From NCBI GenBank assembly GCA_019054805.1, contig JAHQIY010000004.1:2976001-3040000 (forward strand): DNA of 64,000 nucleotides, given 5' to 3'. This document shows, piece by piece, positions 1 to 11,304 of this stretch (position 1 is the first letter of the stretch; each line of letters opens with the position of its first letter). The notes under the pieces were generated by a model. The model was given only the letters and a program-made list of their open reading frames with translations, had not been told where the DNA came from and searched no databases. The translations under genes and the position numbers were made by a program. The DNA comes from Brachionus manjavacas. Its lineage: Eukaryota > Rotifera > Eurotatoria > Ploima > Brachionidae.

Positions 1-23
1 ATGAGATACAACTTAATCATATA

Positions 24-576
24 ATGAATTCAGAAAGCGTAGAACCAAAAACTCAATCGCACGAGAGTGTCTTGTTAGATCCATCAGACCAAACTCCTGA
101 TGATTGTTGACGTATTTTCAGGCAAAATCTTTAAAAGCCCCAAGTCAAAAAAGAAAAGAGGAAAAGCAATAATTTACGAAATGCATTGTGAATTCGACAA
201 TTTCAAAGACATGGAACGAGATGTACTTGACGGAAAAGTGAATGGAGACACGTGGATATTTAAAAAACAAGACGGAGACAACAATAGATATTATTGTATA
301 TATCTATTCAAACAGAATCGCCAGTCTATTCAAACAGAGACATGCAAAATGGAAAAACTTGGAATGACAAGGGTAAAAAAATTCCAACATTTACGTAGCA
401 AAATTTATTTAGTGAAAAGCGGCGATAAAGAGAAAACTTTAACAAGAAATGAGTGTAAAAATTTTTTGCAAGAGCTCGAAGATAATAAATGGAAAAATTT
501 TGATGAAATGTTTGTAGCAATCAATAGAATTCGTATCATTACAATGAACAAAGAGAACTGGAAATTTAGTCATTGA
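24..576 (+). pseudogene. Unrecognised ORF, frameshifted near 100-110
   Basis: I do not recognise this gene. An ATG at 24 opens 28 codons and then stops at 108-110. The adjacent frame is open from 100 to 576 (158 codons) and looks like its continuation, so the two are read here as one broken ORF of about 185 codons. The longer part starts lysine-rich, has a Trp/Tyr-rich core (DTWIFKKQ, then RYYCIYLFK) and ends near WKFSH. No signal peptide or membrane segment is visible. Codon content is more complex than the surrounding DNA, which supports past coding. The next broken ORF begins about 90 bases downstream on the same strand, so both may come from one transposon. A normal host exon cut by the window edge cannot be excluded. 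Confidence 0.4.
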
Positions 577-666
577 ACTTGTTGGTTTTGGTTGAAGCAC
601 TATAAATGTGCTCATATTAATGGTTGTGAATATCGTCTTTAATTGTTAAATTTTAAATCAATTGGC

Positions 667-910
667 ATGGATTTACCGTTGACAAATAAAAGAAAAGCTG
701 GTGGTTCTTTAAAAAAAATCAGAATTGATTACTCAACCATCTGATTTAATCGAAACAATCGAGGCTGGTATTGAAGAAGAAGACGAAGAAGAATTAATTC
801 AGCCACCAACAAAAAGAATTAATAGAGCTAGCTCACAAAACGTTGCTCATGAAAAAGTTACATGTAAAACATGCTGCTGTGAATTAAAAAAAAGGAAATA
901 TTTTTATTGA
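667..910 (+). pseudogene. Unrecognised acidic ORF with CxxC end, frameshifted
   Basis: An ATG at 667 begins a lysine/arginine-rich stretch (NKRKAGGSLKK), then crosses an A-run at about 712-719. The neighbouring frame continues from 725 with a strongly acidic block (EEEDEEE), a second basic patch (PTKRINR) and a cysteine cluster (TCKTCCCE) just before the stop at 908-910. The layout of basic signal, acidic block and start of a zinc-binding motif resembles the N-terminus of some transposon proteins, but no family is recognised. It probably is a truncated relic linked to the ORF at 24-576. Confidence 0.3.
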
Positions 911-2199
911 GTTAACAAATATAAAAAAGATAATTATTACTCTAATTATTATTTTTTTTTTCAATTTGTGATGAGAATTAGAAAAAAAATTACTAGATTA
1001 ATGAATTTGCTTGTATTTTTCTTTTTTTTTTACTTCTTTATAATAAAAATTCTATTTTCTTAATATGTGTTCGTTATTTCTTTTAATTGCTCTAATTCTA
1101 ATAAATCAGTTCTTATTTTATTAAATTTGTGGTATATTTTACAATTTTTGAGGTTGAAAAATATTCATCGTCCTTTCCATCCACGTATAAGTTTCAATTC
1201 AATCGAAAAGACTAGTATGAACATTTTATAGCATACCCATTTAATATTTCGATTGAACCATCACATTTAATCAATAATAAAATAGTTTAAAATTTAAATT
1301 AAATTTTGGAAATAAATTACAAAATTTTCTTAAATAATTTTGATTTAACTTAAATAGTAAAAATTAGCTTAATTAAAAAAGGTAGAATTGATTATTTTAC
1401 TTAAATGATTTTTATTTTAGCCAATTAATTAATTTTTCTTTTTCTTTAAGACAGTTATGACTAAATAATCTATAAGTTAATAGCTATAAGTTTTCGATAC
1501 TGACATTTTATCAAAAATAAGTCAATTTAAAAAAATTGTTTACCGTTTTTAAATTCAATTTAATCTTGTGAGTTAATAGACTAACACATTGTTTCAACAA
1601 AAGTTATCTTTTTTACTTTGAAATTAAATGTTTTCGTATAAAATAAGAAAAAATACAAATAAGCTTCTGTTATTGTTACAATAATTATTCAAAAAATATT
1701 CATTGTCCGATGGAAAGCAAGAAATTCGTTTCAAGTTTAAAAATGGAGATTGCTCTTATCACTAAAAAATTTAACCAAACATAGAACAAATTAAAATTCA
1801 TAAATATACATTTTCTGGTGCTTTTTTACAATATTTTACATAAATTTACGTAAAATTCTTTTTTTTAGATAAAAAAAAAGCTAAAAAATCTAAAAAATGT
1901 TTATTTAAAAAATTGCAAGAAAAATAAGAAAAACATCAAGCTTTTTAGTCCTTTAAGAATTTACAGTAAAATCGGTAAATTTACGCAAATTATCGTTTAA
2001 TTGCGTCAATTAACGTTAATTTACTAAACTAACTTTACATAAAAATGAGTATTATTACTTTTTTTTACGTAAATATATGTCAATTATCGTTAATTTACCT
2101 AGATTCATATAAATTCATCATGTACTGTAGCAATAACTGTTTTAAAAAAAAATAAAACAATTTTAAACTATCTGGATAAATTTTCCAAATGTGTTTAAA
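911..2199. other. AT-rich DNA without recognisable gene
   Basis: No gene or family seen. Between about 1840 and 2100 the motif TTTACGTAAA and close variants recur several times on both strands, suggesting an old palindromic repeat. Confidence 0.4.
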
Positions 2200-2275
2200 T
2201 TTCAAAATGTATCTACTGTTGAAAGGTCATTGTTAAAGTGAGATGTTTCAAATAAAAAATAATTCTAATTTCATT
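2200..2275 (+). repeat. Degenerate TIR-1 terminal repeat
   Basis: This stretch resembles the outer end of the TIR-1 family: 'CAAAATGTATC..CTGTTGAAA' followed by 'AAAGTG.GATGTTTCAAAT', with many substitutions. The rest of the element is not recognisable nearby. Confidence 0.4.
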
Positions 2276-3081
2276 TCCTTTGCCAAACGTCCAACGTTCA
2301 AAATTTACCGATTTAAAGATAAACTCTTTAGATTTTTGTATTATAACTCATCTTGCCTTTTTCATTTAAAAAACTACCATATGTTAACTTAACATTGATA
2401 AGTTATTTATTTATTTGTCACCAAATCAACTACAATGATCACCTAATTATTCAACATGGTCGAGACATGATTTCGTTGGTATATTTTCTATCATTTTCTT
2501 TTGATATTTGTTTCAATTTTGAATTTTTTTTTTATTCTTGATTTATTTTATTTTACTTCAAAAAGTTTTTTATTTTATGTGGTGTTCCACGTTTACAAAT
2601 CCGTCAACAAAGTAAAAGGTTTACTGTTACGAGATTCTTTATTTTTAAAAAATATGAAAACGTCCGTTCTAAAATTAAAATAAAACATTAGGCCGAAGTC
2701 AATAAAATTGTTTATTCCTTATTCATAAAAAAGTGTACAGTCAAGACACCACATTTTATCTTTATCGTTATTTGTATTTTTATTCTGAAAAAGCTTTAGC
2801 GTGTTTCTAATTATTTTAAATTGTTTTAATTTTGTATTTTCTTTTTGAAAGAAAATGATTTCGTTTAATAGCTAATTTAATTTGTTTTGTGAAACAAAGT
2901 TTTCATTTTCAATCTACAGAGCCATGGCTTTAATTACTTTAAGTATTTATTTGAGAAAAGAGAATAAGTATTGAAAAAATCCCTCCACAGCTTTTCTAGA
3001 GATTTTGATTTAAAACATGTCCAAGTCCAAGCTTCAAGCTCAGAAAAATATGACTTGATGGCCCAGAAACCAATTCTTTAC
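2276..3081. other. AT-rich DNA without recognisable gene
   Basis: Only T-rich low-complexity sequence is seen. The short open frames at 2353-2683 are Phe/Leu-rich translations of T runs and were not accepted as genes. Confidence 0.4.
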
Positions 3082-3791
3082 TAGATCCTAATCAGGATCT
3101 GATAAGGATTTTTGTCAGGAATCTGAGCTTTTCCCATCCAAAATCCTGATCAGGGAAAGTATTCGATCCTAATCTTGAACGGTAGAGGATCCTAATTTAA
3201 ATATGGGACTATCAAGATTTAATGGGATACCTTTAAAAATTATTATTTCTCAGCATAATTTAGGAAGTTTTGAGAACTTAAAAAATCTTAAACATAAACA
3301 TTTAAGATTATATTTGGATAAAAAAAATGAACTTTAGATAATTATAAAGCTTTTCAGCATTAAATTCAAAATTATTTAAAAGGATTTTTTTAAAAACCTT
3401 TTTAAAAAAGAAAATAAAAAAAATAAATTAGTTTTTTGCGGAAAGACTTAAAACCATTCTTTCTATATTCTTCGCATGTATAGGCATTTTCAGGTCAATT
3501 TTAAATAATTGGCTTATTTCAATCATAAAAAAAAATTTATATAAATATTTTCAATTAATTTAAAAAATAATTATTTTTAAAACGAAACTAAAGGAATAAA
3601 AAAAGTAAGGGAGCATCGTAAAAACTCTTAAAGATTTTTTAAGAATACTGAATCAGGAATATTTAATAAATATAAGGAAGAATCTTTTTTTTTTCCTAAC
3701 ATATTCTTATTTATAAAAATTGATTAGGAATCTTGATTATGATCTTGGCACGGTATATATTTCTGAATAAAGGATCTTGATTAGGAATCTA
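3082..3791. mobile_element. Putative TIR element, GATCCTAATCAGGATC type
   Basis: The left edge reads TAGATCCTAATCAGGATC and the right edge, reverse-complemented, TAGATTCCTAATCAAGATCC. Inside, CCTAATC/GATTAGG-type words recur near both ends (3105-3190 and 3640-3780). This fits a 710-bp non-autonomous element with about 20-bp imperfect terminal repeats. No clear target-site duplication was found, so the superfamily is undetermined. Confidence 0.45.
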
Positions 3792-6358
3792 AATAATGTA
3801 ATCCACCGAATTGAGTGACATGTCTTTAAAATAGAGTACTCTATTTTAGTGACATGTTATTCAAAATTGAGGTTTAAAAAAAATAAAAATTCAATTTAAG
3901 TGACTTGTAACAAAAAGTGAACACATTTTACAACATTAAATAATTGTTAAAGCTTATGGTAAATGAGCCTAACCAGGTGACCTTTTTTTTTATTGCATAT
4001 TTCGCACTCATATTATTCAAAAACTACAAAAATGCTCACCGAATTAGACCAGTTTTTTCTAATCACCCCTTTACCTCCTGCGGTTAATTGGGTGAGGCCT
4101 TATTAGGTGAATTATATTAACCCAGTTACCCCTGATTTTGTAAATATTTAGCCCGAGAACTCACCTCTTTTTCAGGATATTCACCGAATTCACCCAATTA
4201 GCCCAATAAGAATTAAAAAAAGGATTTTAAAAGTTATTTTTAAAAATAGAAATATTTAAAATATTCTTTATTATTATTCTTTTAAATATACGCTACAACA
4301 TAATTATTTAGAAAAAAATTTAAACGAATTATTAAAATAAATAAATAATAAATTTTTTGTTTGATTTTTTTTGTTAAAAAGATTAGTTAAAAAGATCTGT
4401 CTCGGAATTTTGTATTAATTTGAAGCTTGAGTAGTGTTCAATTTTTTTTCAAAAACATCTTTTTTTGCGTTATCAAGATCTTCAATCGAATACTTTTTTT
4501 TTAACTTCTTTATGTTTGTTCTGATTCATTTTTATAATAAATTGACGATTTTTGATAATACAGAATGAATATTTTTATCAAATAAAATCAAATTATTTTT
4601 GTAAAAAAAGGAGAAACAAAATTTAAAATTTTTCATAAAAAAATGACGTCATTGTGATCATTTTTGTCCTTTCAGTCTAATTATGTAAAATACTTAGGGG
4701 TAAATGGGTGGGATTTTTGGTACCTTTGAGTTGATACCTCATTAACCTCTTGATCCATAAAAAATAACAACATTAGACAACGGACACATCGGCTATCTTA
4801 AAATTCTAGTAAAATTATTTTCTATTAATTAAGACCCGCTGAAAACGATAAGCAAATAAGGTCAGTTCAAACTTGTTCCGTCATCGGATCAAAAATTGTC
4901 AAACATAATTACTAATTTGAAAAATTCTACCGAATTAGCCGAAAAAAAACTTTGAATTAATAAAATAAGGTTTAAAAATTTTTTAAAAATATTTCATATA
5001 TATATTTGGATTCCTCTCTTCAAGATTTACAAAAATATGTGGGTTGTTTAAAAAAAAAAAATAAAGACTGATATATTTCGGTTTTTCAAATTACGTCACC
5101 GAATTTACATTAAATACATTTAGGCTGTGTTACCATAAAGCAATTTGAAATTATAATAAAATCAACTAAAAAATATTAAAATTAAAAGTAAAACTGTCTC
5201 ATTTTTTATTATATTTTCATTAGAATTTGACTTCTCTAATTTTTATACTATTTTGAATGACCACCTAAAGATAGATTTTTTTAAAAAATTGTATTCATTG
5301 CATTTTTATATTTTATCTTATTCTCTTTTTTCTATAAATATTATTCTGCTTAAATTTAATAGAATAAATAAATAAATTTGAGTTTTTTGTACTCCTACAC
5401 TGTCATTTTCATTAAAAGAAATTTTTTTTAAATCGAGATTGTAGGCAAGGGCAATCTAAATCAAATAAGTAAAGAAAATTTTAAAAAATTTAGAAAAGTT
5501 TTGCTGACTTCTCAAAATCTAACAGAATCTGATATTGATATCCGAATAGCGTCAAAACTCAATTTACTTTTTGAAATTTTTTTTTTTCAAATTTTTCTTT
5601 AAATTTTTTTGTTTTTCATTTATTTTTTTAATTATTTAATTTTTTCAAATACAAAATCAAATAGTTATTATATTCGGTTTTATATTCAAAATTTTTCTTT
5701 TTTCAAATTTTAATTCGAATGTTTTAGAGATTCAATTTTAATATTAAAATGAAATAATATTTAAATATATTTATAAAATTTTTTTATATTCAAATATTAT
5801 ATTCGAAGCTGATTTCCGTTCAAAAAGCTACTTATTCAAATATCGGTTCGAATATGCATATTCGATTTCATCACTACTTAAAAGTAGGTGTCATGTGTGA
5901 ACTTTTCTAATTCGATTAAAATGTCTAAATATCTCTAATTTTGAACAATTTTATTTACAATCATTCATTATCATTTATTAAAATAAAACTACTTTGAATC
6001 TCGATCTTTCATGATCTCTCTTTTAGTCCAACGATATCGGATCAAGACTATAGTCATTTGACCAAGACATAAAAATTTTGGAGGATTTCTTTAAATCAAA
6101 TATGGTTAAAATTAGTTCAAAGAGTGGAGAACTAAAAACGGGTCTAAGTGGTGTTAAAAGATATTAATATTTATTTATAACAAGGTTTTACTTGTCGCTC
6201 CGCTGCCAGAATAATAAAAAGAAAAGAAAAAGAAATAAGTATTGATTATTTAATTGACTGATTTATTTTATTTATTATATTGAAAAATTCTTATTAAAAA
6301 TTGATTTTAAAATTTTTTTTTCATAAGTGTTGATTAAATGATTTAATGAATATTTCTG
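3792..6358. other. AT-rich DNA, one odd patch at 3950-4210
   Basis: No gene recognised. The patch at about 3950-4210 is less AT-rich and repeats CACCGAATT / CACCCAATTAGCCC-like words in both orientations, so it is probably an unclassified repeat. Near 5790-5880 a stretch containing TCGAATATGCATATTCGA ends in TCATCACTACT and may be one end of another MITE. Confidence 0.35.
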
Positions 6359-6360
6359 TA

Positions 6361-6663
6361 CAGTATGTCACAAAAAGTTAGAATCAAACAATTTTTTCTA
6401 TTTGATTGTTTTTTGTTCATTATTTCGTTAACTCTGCCATTTTTCTTTCAGTCTTTGTCTGATTTTTCAAAAAAATGCAATTTGCCATCTCTGTTTATCA
6501 GTTATTTTATTTTTACCCATCTTTTCTCTATTTTGTCAGATTTTTAGGTAGTCTTACTTTAAAAAAGCTATTATTTGAAAAAAATTCATAGTTAACGATT
6601 TTTTTGATGGCAAAAAAACATAATTTTTTTTTTCAACTCAATACTAACTTTTTTGACATACTG
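6361..6663. mobile_element. Tc1/mariner-type MITE, 303 bp, TA target site
   Basis: Both ends carry CAGTATGTCA-AAAAAGTTAG as an inverted repeat of about 20 bp (one indel), and each end is flanked by TA (6359-6360 and 6664-6665). CAGT-starting termini with TA duplication are typical of Tc1/mariner elements. The interior is T-rich with no transposase, so this is a non-autonomous copy. The small open frame inside (6365-6547) is a translation of the T-rich interior and is not a gene. Confidence 0.8.
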
Positions 6664-6917
6664 TACAAACAACATTTCTAGTAAGAAAAACTTGAATGAA
6701 TGAATTTCAATTAATTTGAATTTTTTTTTCTTTTCTTAATTTTTTAATTAAAATTTATTTATAAGTTGTAAAAAAATTAATATTATATAATATGTAATCT
6801 AATAAAAAGGATCGAGGCAATTATAAAAGCACTATATTCAAATATTAAAGCTAGTTATCGCAGGTATATGCATGAAAATTTTACTTTTTTTCACACATTT
6901 GGGTTTTAAAAATTAAG

Positions 6918-7606
6918 ATTACATTGAAAATTTAAAGTTGGGCGAAGCAAGTAAATTTTGGGAAAAAGATGAATCTATATTCCTCAAAGTCAAACACTTA
7001 AAGGGTGAAAAATTAATTTTAATTTTGTTTAATTTTTTTTATTTTATTCTGAAAGGCAAAAATTTTAGTAGAGAGCGCATTAGAGTATTTGGTATTTGGA
7101 ATTGTTAAAAGGGTAATACCAAGTCAACCAGAACAGAGCAAATGCTCTTTCTAAAGCTCCTTTATAAGGTGAACCAATAGTTCACAAAACCTGAGAACAA
7201 GAATTTTTCGGATAATAAGTGAACTTTAGTTTACCTAACCGACTAGACCCAGTTTTTCAACAATTGAATAAAAACTTTAATCTAAGTGAATTATTAATCT
7301 TTTTTTTTTGTATTCATTTTTTATTTTATATTATTTATTCTGAAGTAGCATTTGTTCGGTAAAAATAAATAAATGAATTGTTTAAAAGTTAAAAAAGAAT
7401 TATTAATATTTTTTCAAATTTCCTAACAAAAAATTAAACTCAATCTTTTTCACCAAAGAGTTTAATTTCAAATATGAAAATGTTTGCAAAATTACCTTAA
7501 AATTATTTTTTTTTGAAACTGAAAAAAATATTTGAAACATCGCACTTTTTCGATGTTATCTCAACATTGGATACATTTTGTCAATTCAAACACAAAAAAT
7601 TAAGCC
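6918..7606. mobile_element. TIR-1 element, left end missing
   Basis: The right terminal repeat (about 7430-7606) matches the inverted ends of the other TIR-1 copies, ending CAAACACAAAAAATTAAGCC. The interior shares AAATTTAAAGTTGGGCGAA, AGAGAGCGCAT, AATACCAAGTCAACCAGA and GAGAACAAGAATTTTTCGG with the copies at 14149-15218 and 39304-40338. The left repeat is absent. A LINE-like hairpin tail lies inside at about 7339-7380. No coding capacity is seen. Confidence 0.75.
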
Positions 7607-8048
7607 AATTGCAAATTAATTTTTTTCAATCCTTAATATACAATCATTTAAAAAATAAACCAGCCAAAACATAAAAGTTGTATTTTTTTACAATTAAAAT
7701 CACTAGTTTAAACAAATTAAATTGTTAAATTGCAAAAAAATTTTCATTTAAATCAAAAAGGCTAGAATAACTATATTTAAAAATATAGGTATTTTATTCG
7801 ATCAATAATATTTATTGTGTTAATTAAAATTAGTTTTTTTTTTTGAATTTAGTAAAAAATATTTTGTTTCATGTTGTTTCATCTCAAATTTTATAAAGCT
7901 CAATTATGTCAAATTAAATTAATTAAAAAAGATTTTGTTTTTGTAATTTTTGGAAGGTTTGTTTTAAAATTCCATTGTTTGTGTAAATTGAAAAAATAAA
8001 TAAGAAAAGCGTTTTGGATTTTTAAAAATTAATAATCTTTTGAGACAA
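7607..8048. other. AT-rich DNA without recognisable gene
   Basis: Nothing recognised on either strand. Confidence 0.4.
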
Positions 8049-8056
8049 TTGATAAC

Positions 8057-8167
8057 CAGACTTGGGCAAAAGTCAAAAAAAAAAGTCATTTTAAAGTCTT
8101 TTAAAAGTCAAGTCAGTGACTTTAAATTTTTTTTTTACTTTGACTTGATGAATTTTGTCCAAGTCTG
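8057..8167. mobile_element. hAT-like palindromic MITE with near-perfect 8-bp TSD
   Basis: The element begins CAGACTTGGGCAAAAGTCA and ends with the complement, TTTGTCCAAGTCTG; the middle alternates AAGTC and GACTT words so that it could fold on itself. It is flanked by TTGATAAC (8049-8056) and TTGATAAA (8168-8175), an 8-bp duplication with one mismatch. CAG termini and an 8-bp duplication fit the hAT superfamily. Same family as the element at 21719-21808. Confidence 0.75.
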
Positions 8168-8175
8168 TTGATAAA

Positions 8176-8848
8176 CTTTTAATTTTACGTAAATACACAT
8201 CTTTAAAGGAAAAAATGGTAAAAAATAAATAAAAAATTGTATAAATTTCTGTGGCAAAAAATATTTTGTTAAAAAAAAATAAATTTTAATGGATTAAAAA
8301 AATATATTTTATATTGAATATAAACAATAAAGATATAATTAGTATATAAAATAATTTTTAAGGAAAAATAATAATAATCGCATGAACTTTAAGTATTATA
8401 GTATTAAAAAAACTTTCATACTTTAATAACATTAAAGTATAAAAATTTAGTTTAAAGAAGATTTTACTTTCGGTGGTCGAACTCGTCTCTTTTTCAATTG
8501 ACAACTTACTCAGCACGCACTCGCACTTCTTTTACTTCAATTTGTAGAGAAGCTGTAATCGATAAAAACCGAACTAATGCATAATATTTACTTAATAGTA
8601 TTTTTTTTAATTTTCAATTAACAAAATTATATTATTGATTCCTCTGTTTTTCTTTCAGGTCAAAAATATATCAAATTTTTTTGTTGGAACTAAATTTATC
8701 GACTTGGTAAAATTTAATAAATTCCACTTACCTTAATTTGCAGACTTTTTTAGCAAAAAATCAAACAAAATTTATCGAAATTGAGTGTTAATTCAAAAGT
8801 AATGCTAAAATTTGGATTTTCTAAAGAAAAAAATTTAAATTTAAATTC
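8176..8848. other. AT-rich DNA without accepted gene
   Basis: Mostly low complexity. A less AT-rich patch at about 8465-8580 could on the minus strand hold a short exon bounded by TTACAG and GTAAGT, but nothing connects to it. Confidence 0.3.
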
Positions 8849-9455
8849 TAAATAATAATAATAATAAAAAAAATAATTCAAATAAGCTACGACAAGCAAG
8901 CATAAATGACTTCCTAGACGTCTTACTAAGTCCACCGGAATACTTCCATTCATCGAGCCTGTTCTTGAACTGGTTTACAGTCGAGGCACCGATCACCGAG
9001 ACTGTTCCACTCTCTGATTACATGATTTTTGAAATAGTTTTCACGCTGGGCGCAGTTGGTAGATGCTTGGACGGAGAGACGCCTATTGTGCCCTCTAATA
9101 CCTTGTGCTGGTCCGGGTTGGGAAAGCGAGCTGCAATGCGGGGGAGGTCTTACCCAATCTATGTTATTTAAGCCGCTCCTTATCTTTAAATTTGGATCAT
9201 GTCTCCTCTGTTCCTGCATTCGCTCGGAGTGAGCAATCCCAAGATGTAAACTAAAGTTACGGATTCTCGGAACGAGTTTGGTTGCTCGTCTTTGTACTTT
9301 CTCAAGGATATTACTGTCCTTGGCCGTGTGGTGGGACCAGACCACAGCTGCAGACTCCAAATAAGGCCGGACATATGCGCAGTATAGCGTTACGAAGGTG
9401 GTGATGGTCAAAAATTTGAACGTTCATCTCAGCTGTCCAAGGATGGATCGATAGA
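8849..9455 (-). pseudogene. LINE-B reverse-transcriptase C-terminal relic
   Basis: This is the 3' end of a non-LTR retrotransposon ORF2. Reading down the minus strand, the part after the polymerase motifs is clear: FLTITTFVTLYCAYVRPYLE, then AAVVWSHHTAKDSNILEKVQ and RRATKLVPRI, then KNHVIREWNSLGD. Near 8990 the frame changes, and the expected ending FKNRLDEWK continues in the adjacent frame past the nominal stop at about 8950. A stop also interrupts the frame near 9422. The element ends in an (ATT)n microsatellite at 8851-8867. Catalytic motifs and endonuclease are missing, so this is a dead 5'-truncated copy of a CR1/Jockey-like family. Confidence 0.85.
8851..8867. repeat. (AAT)n microsatellite at LINE-B 3' end
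   Basis: AATAATAATAATAATAA lies directly after the LINE-B ORF remnant, as a microsatellite-type 3' tail read on the minus strand. Confidence 0.8.
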
Positions 9456-10988
9456 TTTATGAAATAGATTTTATTTTTCCATTTAAATTAAAAATACTTG
9501 TATTTAATTCTATTTGATTCTTTTTAAAATATTATATGTAATTTAGATTTGTATTTTTAAAACAAAATGAAGCAAATGTTCTTAATAAATTCAATTTTTT
9601 AAGATGATATTTGACGATCCTTTGCTTTCTAGGAAACTATTGAGGAAATAAATTTTTAATATTCTGTTTGACTTAAAGAAGTAATTAACAAGATCAATGA
9701 GAAATTGCATGGTTCTGTTGAAACTTTTATTGTCTGAGTACATTAATTTTTTTCTTCAAGATAAGCAAAAACAGAATTAAATTATGTAGAAATCAAAGTG
9801 ATCAATTTTTGATGAGATAGTAATTAAAATTGTTTAATAGAGAAAAAATTCATATCAAAATAAATCTAAATTGTTATCAGTTACTATTTTTTTTTTAAAT
9901 CCAAAATAAATATTTAGCTTTATTAAGCTTTGATAAATTTATATTGAATTAAATCTTGAAATAAACAAGTATTGAATTTGAATGCAATCTAATTTGCCTT
10001 TATTCTCATTGTTAAACATTATTTTAACCAAAAAACCAAATAATTAAGGTAGATTAAAACTGTTCATTTTAAGCCTCCAATTAATATTCAAAACGACTTT
10101 AACAGTAAATTAACTTAGAAAAAATGAATGAGACATTTTAAGCTTAAAAAGAAATAATATTTTAAAATTTTTTCTAAAGATTTTTAATTATTCGAAAAAT
10201 TTAAAAATTGAATTCAAAATAAAAAAATCAAAGGTTGATTAACTGATTACGGTTTAAAATATCTATATCCTTTTTAAATCGTCTGTCACAAAAAATTATT
10301 TATTTTTAAAATTCATGCATTTAAATTTTTTCAAAATAAGATTTACACATTTTCATTGTCATAACATTTTTTTCTTATTTTTTTGCTTTTTATACATTTA
10401 TTGTGTTCCCTTGTATGATTATGCGGCACAACAAGGCTGTTATGAAAAACAAAAACATTAAGTTGACCTGAGACCTCGTTATATAAAACGATTGATGTAA
10501 AATTTAGAATAGATCTAACTGCTGAATTAAACAAAAAACTTTTTTTCTTTCAATATATGGCAATAGGTAATCTAATTGAGGCTTATTGTTAACTTAAATC
10601 TTGAATTTATCTATTGATCACTTAATTTGAGGTTTGAAATTTTTATTTCCCTTTACAAAGAAATGAAATGGTCCGAATAAATAAAATCTAATTTTTTTTT
10701 TTTAATTGATTAAAAATTAATTTTTTGTTTATTCAGAAGATTAATGCTTGCGAAGAAGAGTTATGTGACTAAAAGTTAAATACCAGATTTTAGTGCATCC
10801 AAAAGTGCATACATAGACAATGATAAAACAACCAAATGGTTCTTACATGTTCTTTTTAGTTTTTTTTTTATAGGAAATAGAAAAATTAACCATCGATCCC
10901 ATGATAAAATCGACTAATCTTAAACTTGCACTCTTAACCAAATTTTTAATTTTTAATGCAGCATTAAATTCTCAAAATCCTACACTCA
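9456..10988. other. AT-rich DNA without recognisable gene
   Basis: Nothing recognised. The open frame on the minus strand at 10343-10534 has no family features and no splice context. Confidence 0.4.
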
Positions 10989-10989
10989 A

Positions 10990-11042
10990 TAAGCAATGAT
11001 TTTTTCTATATTGTATAAGTAGAAAAAAATCATTGCTTAATT
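10990..11042. repeat. Strong hairpin, about 20-bp stem
   Basis: TAAGCAATGATTTTTTCTA is followed about ten bases later by its complement, TAGAAAAAAATCATTGCTTA, with a single one-base bulge. It could be a small MITE remnant or a small-RNA-like hairpin; the sequence alone cannot decide. Confidence 0.6.
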
Positions 11043-11173
11043 CCATCGTTTGAATTATTATATCAAAAATAAATATCATTGATTCACTTGGGCACGGAAC
11101 CTGCCAAAAAGTGATTCGCATGAAATTCTTGTATTTGTAAACATTAAGTAATTCTTTCTGTTTTTTTTTCCAG

Positions 11174-11304
11174 AACATCTCAAATTCTGAGTTGAAAGTT
11201 AGCTTATTTTCTAGTACTTTTATAAATCAAAGGTGGTCATCGCTCGCGAGACTGATCAAAATCAAATGGCCTTCGATCCACAGCACTTGACAAAATCCAA
11301 CTAG
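11174..11304 (+). other. Exon-like patch, gene not recognised
   Basis: A polypyrimidine tract and CAG at 11161-11173 form a good splice acceptor. The following frame is open for 38 codons (NISNSELKVSLFSSTFINQR at its start) to a TGA at 11288-11290. A second frame is open over 11233-11304 and reads VVIARETDQNQMAFDPQHL before its stop. Base composition is richer than the flanks. No partner exon or family could be identified; it may be a relic or a lone terminal exon. Confidence 0.25.

Noticed and set aside
2353-2683. Two Phe/Leu-rich open frames
   Set aside because: They are translations of T-rich low-complexity DNA.
8498-8552. Minus-strand mini-exon between TTACAG and GTAAGT
   Set aside because: The borders look good, but 43 nt without any neighbouring exon is too little evidence.
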